Of a DNA stretch of 64,000 bases, positions 61,222 through 64,000 are shown one piece after another. The DNA comes from CAYFPX01 sp964501915 (GTDB taxonomy: Bacteria > Myxococcota_A > UBA796 > CAJQPC01). The first letter of the stretch is position 1; each line of letters begins with the position of its first letter. The notes beneath the pieces were generated by a model. The model was not told where the DNA came from. It did not search any database and saw only the letters and a program-made list of their open reading frames with translations. The DNA lies in contig CAZCVP010000009.1 of assembly GCA_964501915.1 (NCBI GenBank), forward strand, positions 1 to 64,000, given 5' to 3'. Both the position numbers and the translations under genes were made by a program.

Positions 61222-61914
61222 TCAGGCCCCTTCGGCCAGGGACGGGCGCGCGCTCTCGGGCTGCTCTTCGGTGTCCTCCTCCTCTTCGTTGGCCTTGAGC
61301 CGGGCCAGCACCAGGTGGGAGAGGCTCTCCAGGCGGGCGAAGGTGTTCTTGAGCCGCCGCTGCAGCCAGTTGTAGAGGACGACGGCGGGAATGGCGACCA
61401 TCAGGCCGATGGCCGTGGCCACCAGGGCCTCCGAGATGCCGGCCATGACCGCGCTGGCGGCCTCGGCCTCGTTCTGGGCCAGGTCGTGGAAGGCCTTGAT
61501 GATGCCGAGCACGGTGCCGAAGAGCCCGACGAAGGGGGCGTTGGAGCCCACGGTCCCCAGCACGATGAGCCCGCGCTCCATGCGCATGCGCTCGAAGATC
61601 ATGTGGCCGGAGAGCGCCTCCTCGGCGGCCTCCCGGCCCTGCTCGGCGGCTTCGATGCCCGCGGCGAGCACCCTGGCCAACACGCCCCCGAGCCCCTCCA
61701 CCCCCACCAGGAAGGCGTCGGCCTCGCCCCACATGAGGTAGGACGAGATGGCGTTCTCCAGGGCCGACCCGGGCGTGCCGTTGCGCACGCCGTAGACCAG
61801 CCGCTCCAGCGTCACCGCCAGGCAGGCCACGCCCATGACGACGAGCAACCACAGCACCCACTCGGCGCCGAGGAGGGAGAAGGAGAGGAGGCTCTGCTCG
61901 AGATCGATGTTCAT
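61222..61914 (-). CDS. exbB: ExbB/TolQ/MotA-family proton channel subunit
   Basis: 230 aa, ATG start. Three membrane segments: LLGAEWVLWLLVVMGVACLAV, GTVGSNAPFVGLFGTVLGII (with the conserved GTVxxxxPxxGLxGTV pattern) and ALVATAIGLMVAIPAVVLYN. It pairs with ExbD as the pentameric channel. Acidic C-terminal tail. First gene of the Ton operon that leads into the Nfs/Glt region. Confidence 0.94.
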   Translation of the reverse strand: MNIDLEQSLLSFSLLGAEWVLWLLVVMGVACLAVTLERLVYGVRNGTPGSALENAISSYLMWGEADAFLVGVEGLGGVLARVLAAGIEAAEQGREAAEEALSGHMIFERMRMERGLIVLGTVGSNAPFVGLFGTVLGIIKAFHDLAQNEAEAASAVMAGISEALVATAIGLMVAIPAVVLYNWLQRRLKNTFARLESLSHLVLARLKANEEEEDTEEQPESARPSLAEGA

Positions 61915-61944
61915 GGGGCCATTGTGCTGCCCGGAGACCGCGGG

Positions 61945-61950
61945 ACTATA
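61945..61950 (-). promoter_or_regulatory. Possible -10 element upstream of exbB
   Basis: TATAGT on the - strand, 31 bp before the exbB ATG. No convincing -35 box is seen. The remaining 61951-62085 shows nothing I can name. Confidence 0.25.
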
Positions 61951-62085
61951 ACCGAGGCATCACCGGGCCCGGCGGTGGGTGTGAGCGCGGGAGAGTGGGG
62001 GAGACGGGCAACGTCTGGGGGGCCACGCCTCTTCCCTCGGGGGTGGTCTTCGGCCAGCCTCTGTCGGCTCGCCAGGGTCTGGAGC

Positions 62086-62159
62086 TGGAGGCGGCGACCG
62101 GAATCGAACCGGTGATGGAGGATTTGCAATCCTCTGCCTTACCACTTGGCTACGCCGCC
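62086..62159 (-). tRNA. tRNA-Cys (anticodon GCA)
   Basis: On the - strand the acceptor GGCGGCG pairs with CGCCGCC, discriminator T, encoded CCA. Anticodon stem GAGGA/TCCTC with loop TTGCAAA gives anticodon GCA. T-arm GGTTCGATTCC. 74 nt. Confidence 0.96.
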
Positions 62160-62169
62160 TCGTGGCTGC

Positions 62170-62197
62170 CCGGTAATCGACGGACGGCTCGTGTCAA
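62170..62197 (-). promoter_or_regulatory. Sigma70-type promoter for tRNA-Cys
   Basis: On the - strand: -35 TTGACA (62197-62192), 16-bp spacer, -10-like TACCGG (62175-62170), 10 bp before the tRNA. The -35 and spacing match the other two tRNA promoters. The -10 is weak. Confidence 0.45.
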
Positions 62198-62239
62198 GCT
62201 CCGGGGCACCGCCCGGATAAGCCCTCGGGTGAGGAGCAG

Positions 62240-63049
62240 ATGGTCCCGCTCTCCCTGGTCATCATCGCCAAGGACGAGGCCGACCGCATCGGTCGGGCCA
62301 TCGCCTCCGTGCCCTTCGCCGCCGAGGTCGTCGTGCTCGACTCCGGGTCCTCCGATGACACCGTGGCCGTCGCCGAGGGCCTGGGCGCCCGGGTGCTGGA
62401 GACCGACTGGCCCGGCTACGGTCCGCAGAAGAACCGGGCGCTGGAGGCGGCGAGCCAGCCGTGGGTGCTCAGCCTGGACGCGGACGAGTGGCTCGACGAG
62501 ACGGCCGCGGCGGCGATCCAGGCAGCCGTGGAGGCCGACGGGGAGGCGGCGTTCGCCCTGAGGCGGGTCAACCGCTGGTGCGGGCGACCTCTGCGCGGCG
62601 GGGCCCAGGGGCCGTCGTGGAAGCTCCGCCTGGTGCGCCGGGAGTCGGCCAGGTGGACCGACGCACGGGTCCACGAGACCCTCGAGGTGGACGGGCCGAT
62701 CGGTCGCCTCGACGGCTGCCTCCACCACGACCCCTACCGGGATCCCGGCGAGCACCTCGACCAGATCGCCCGCTACGCCGGCCTGTTCGTCTCCGAGAGC
62801 CGGCGCACGGGTCGCCGGGCGAGCCTGGTCCAGCTCGCGCTGCGGCCATGTCTACATTTCGTGAAGGCCCTTCTGCTCAGAGGTGGGTTTCGGGACGGGC
62901 CCCACGGGCTGCTCGTCGCCTGGCTCGGGGCGGCGGAAGTGGCCCTGAAGTGGTCGTTGCTGTGGCGGGAGCAGCGGAACAGCGGTGGCGGCACGGGCCT
63001 TGCTAGAGAGTCCGGTTCCGACCCTCGGGAGACCTCGTCCGGGGTCTGA
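62240..63049 (+). CDS. Family 2 glycosyltransferase, WaaE/KdtX-like
   Basis: 269 aa. GT-A motifs LSLVIIAKDEADRIGRAI, VVVLDSGSSDDTVAVAE, the WPGYGPQKNRALEAAS segment and VLSLDADEWLDE match the LPS-core WaaE/KdtX group. The region EVDGPIGRLDGCLHHDPYRD is also typical. It probably adds a sugar to lipopolysaccharide core on the cytoplasmic face. It is followed after 17 bp by a peptidoglycan synthase gene. Confidence 0.88.
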   Translation: MVPLSLVIIAKDEADRIGRAIASVPFAAEVVVLDSGSSDDTVAVAEGLGARVLETDWPGYGPQKNRALEAASQPWVLSLDADEWLDETAAAAIQAAVEADGEAAFALRRVNRWCGRPLRGGAQGPSWKLRLVRRESARWTDARVHETLEVDGPIGRLDGCLHHDPYRDPGEHLDQIARYAGLFVSESRRTGRRASLVQLALRPCLHFVKALLLRGGFRDGPHGLLVAWLGAAEVALKWSLLWREQRNSGGGTGLARESGSDPRETSSGV

Positions 63050-63066
63050 TCCCCGGAGAGCCCCCC

Positions 63067-64000
63067 ATGGTCCGTCGCTTCCTGCTGAGAGTCCTGATCG
63101 CCGTGGCCTGCTCCGGGCTGTTCGGCGTCGCCTGGTTCGCCTGGTGGTACCGGGACGCGGTGGCGATGAACCCCGGCGACCACATCTCCCGGGGGGCCAT
63201 CCAGGGCATCATCAGCCAGGAGTCGCCCGTCTTCTACGCGGACGGGCGGGAGAGGCTCGGGGTCTTCTTCTCCCAGGAACACCGGATCTACGTCCCCTAC
63301 GACGAGATTCCACAGGCGTGGATCGACGCCATCGTCGCCGCCGAGGACAAGAACTTCTTCCACCACCGGGGGGTGGATCCGGAGGGCATCGCCCGCGCGG
63401 CCTGGCTCAACCTCAAGGCGGGCAGCGTGGTGGCCGGGGGCTCGACCCTCACCCAGCAGACCGCCAAGAACCTCTACTACCGGCCCGATCGCTCGATGCG
63501 GTCCAAGTGGGACGAGGCCGTCAACGCGCTGAGGCTCGAGCGCCACCACGAGAAGGAGGAGATCCTCGAGTACTACGCCAACCAGTTCCACGTGTCCGCC
63601 AACGGTCGAGGGCTGGGCATCGGGGCCCGCTACTTCTTCGACAAGGACGTGGCGGAGCTCACCGTCCAGGAGTGTGCCTTCCTGGCCGGGCTCGTGAAGG
63701 CGCCGTCCTGGTACAACCCCTTCATCGCCCGGTCCGAGGAGCGTCGCGAGCAGGCCCGGTCCAAGGCCCAGGCGCGGACCCGCTACGTGCTCGGCCGGAT
63801 GGTCGAAGAGGGCACCCTGTCGCCCGCGGTCTACGAGAGCCTGGCCGACCGCCCGATCCCGTTCCGGCGGGGCACCTTCCGCTACGAGTCCAACGTGGTC
63901 CTCGACGCGGTCCAGCGGAGGCTCGAGCAGAGCCCTTTCCCCGAGCTCTTCGAGGCGGCCGGCATCGACAACCCATCCACGGCCGGCATCCAGATCCGCA
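63067..64000 (+). CDS. Class A penicillin-binding protein, N-terminal part (runs off the window)
   Basis: 311 codons are visible from ATG 63067. No stop is reached. One N-terminal membrane segment (LIAVACSGLFGVAWFAWWY), then a GT51 transglycosylase domain: catalytic Glu93 in VAAEDKNFFHHRGVDPEG, GGSTLTQQTAKNLYY, EILEYYANQFHVSANGRG and GLVKAPSWYNP. Polymerises lipid II glycan strands. The transpeptidase domain, if present, lies beyond the window, so a monofunctional enzyme cannot be excluded, though the sequence already extends past GT51. Confidence 0.92.
   Translation, partial: MVRRFLLRVLIAVACSGLFGVAWFAWWYRDAVAMNPGDHISRGAIQGIISQESPVFYADGRERLGVFFSQEHRIYVPYDEIPQAWIDAIVAAEDKNFFHHRGVDPEGIARAAWLNLKAGSVVAGGSTLTQQTAKNLYYRPDRSMRSKWDEAVNALRLERHHEKEEILEYYANQFHVSANGRGLGIGARYFFDKDVAELTVQECAFLAGLVKAPSWYNPFIARSEERREQARSKAQARTRYVLGRMVEEGTLSPAVYESLADRPIPFRRGTFRYESNVVLDAVQRRLEQSPFPELFEAAGIDNPSTAGIQIR

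Overview
The window is GC-rich bacterial chromosome and gene-dense throughout. The gene content points to Myxococcota or a close deltaproteobacterial relative. The evidence is lipoproteins with MopE-type metal-binding repeats, lamin-tail, PKD-like and ASH-like domains, an Nfs/Glt-type trans-envelope gene cluster, a TatT-type TRAP system, and many GTG starts with ATGA/GTGA coupled overlaps. I cannot name the species. One run of ten Ns (41764-41773) shows this is a draft scaffold.

Layout. 1-14619: end of tuf, then the S10-spc-alpha ribosomal superoperon on the + strand: rpsJ, rplD, rplW, rplB, rpsS, rplV, rpsC, rplP, rpmC, rpsQ, rplN, rplX, rplE, rpsN, rpsH, rplF, rplR, rpsE, rpmD, rplO, secY, adk, map, rpmJ, rpsM, rpsK, rpoA, rplQ. 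rplC (L3) is missing from its normal slot and lies alone on the - strand at 41965-42612. infA and rpsD are also absent from their usual slots. 14685-15296: a Fur-family regulator and tRNA-Leu(GAG). 15346-18746 (-): gap-pgk-tpiA-secG. 18871-21024: a small lipoprotein, an intergenic cluster of DnaA boxes, a membrane glycosyltransferase and tRNA-Gly(GCC) with a duplicated 3' end. 21209-29112: large secreted lipoproteins mixed with housekeeping genes (pyrD, a TlpA-like thioredoxin, a sugar-nucleotide epimerase) and an alpha/beta-hydrolase-fold protein without its nucleophile. 29219-32650: pgsA, a lytic transglycosylase, nadB and a hypothetical lipoprotein. 32758-39898 (-): one probable operon, TatT lipoprotein, DctP, fused DctQM, monoacylglycerol-lipase-like hydrolase, pyrE, Xaa-Pro aminopeptidase. 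40097-41578: guaB.

42734-61914 (-) is the most distinctive part. An ExbB-ExbD-TonB motor is followed by a TonB-dependent receptor that carries its own TonB-like N-terminal domain, then by a translationally coupled lipoprotein. Next comes a contiguous set in the order of the myxobacterial nfsA-H operon, and of the gltBAC and gltDEFGH sets: two outer-membrane barrels, a TPR protein (GltC-like), a very large TPR protein (GltD-like), a TPR lipoprotein (GltE-like), two small paralogous secreted proteins in the F position, an FHA/TM/TonB-like protein (GltG-like), a barrel (GltH-like) and an ASH-like lipoprotein. My reading is that one proton-driven motor may serve both the receptor and this envelope-spanning machine. 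That is inference.

62086-64000: tRNA-Cys(GCA), a WaaE/KdtX-like glycosyltransferase and the start of a class A penicillin-binding protein that runs off the window.
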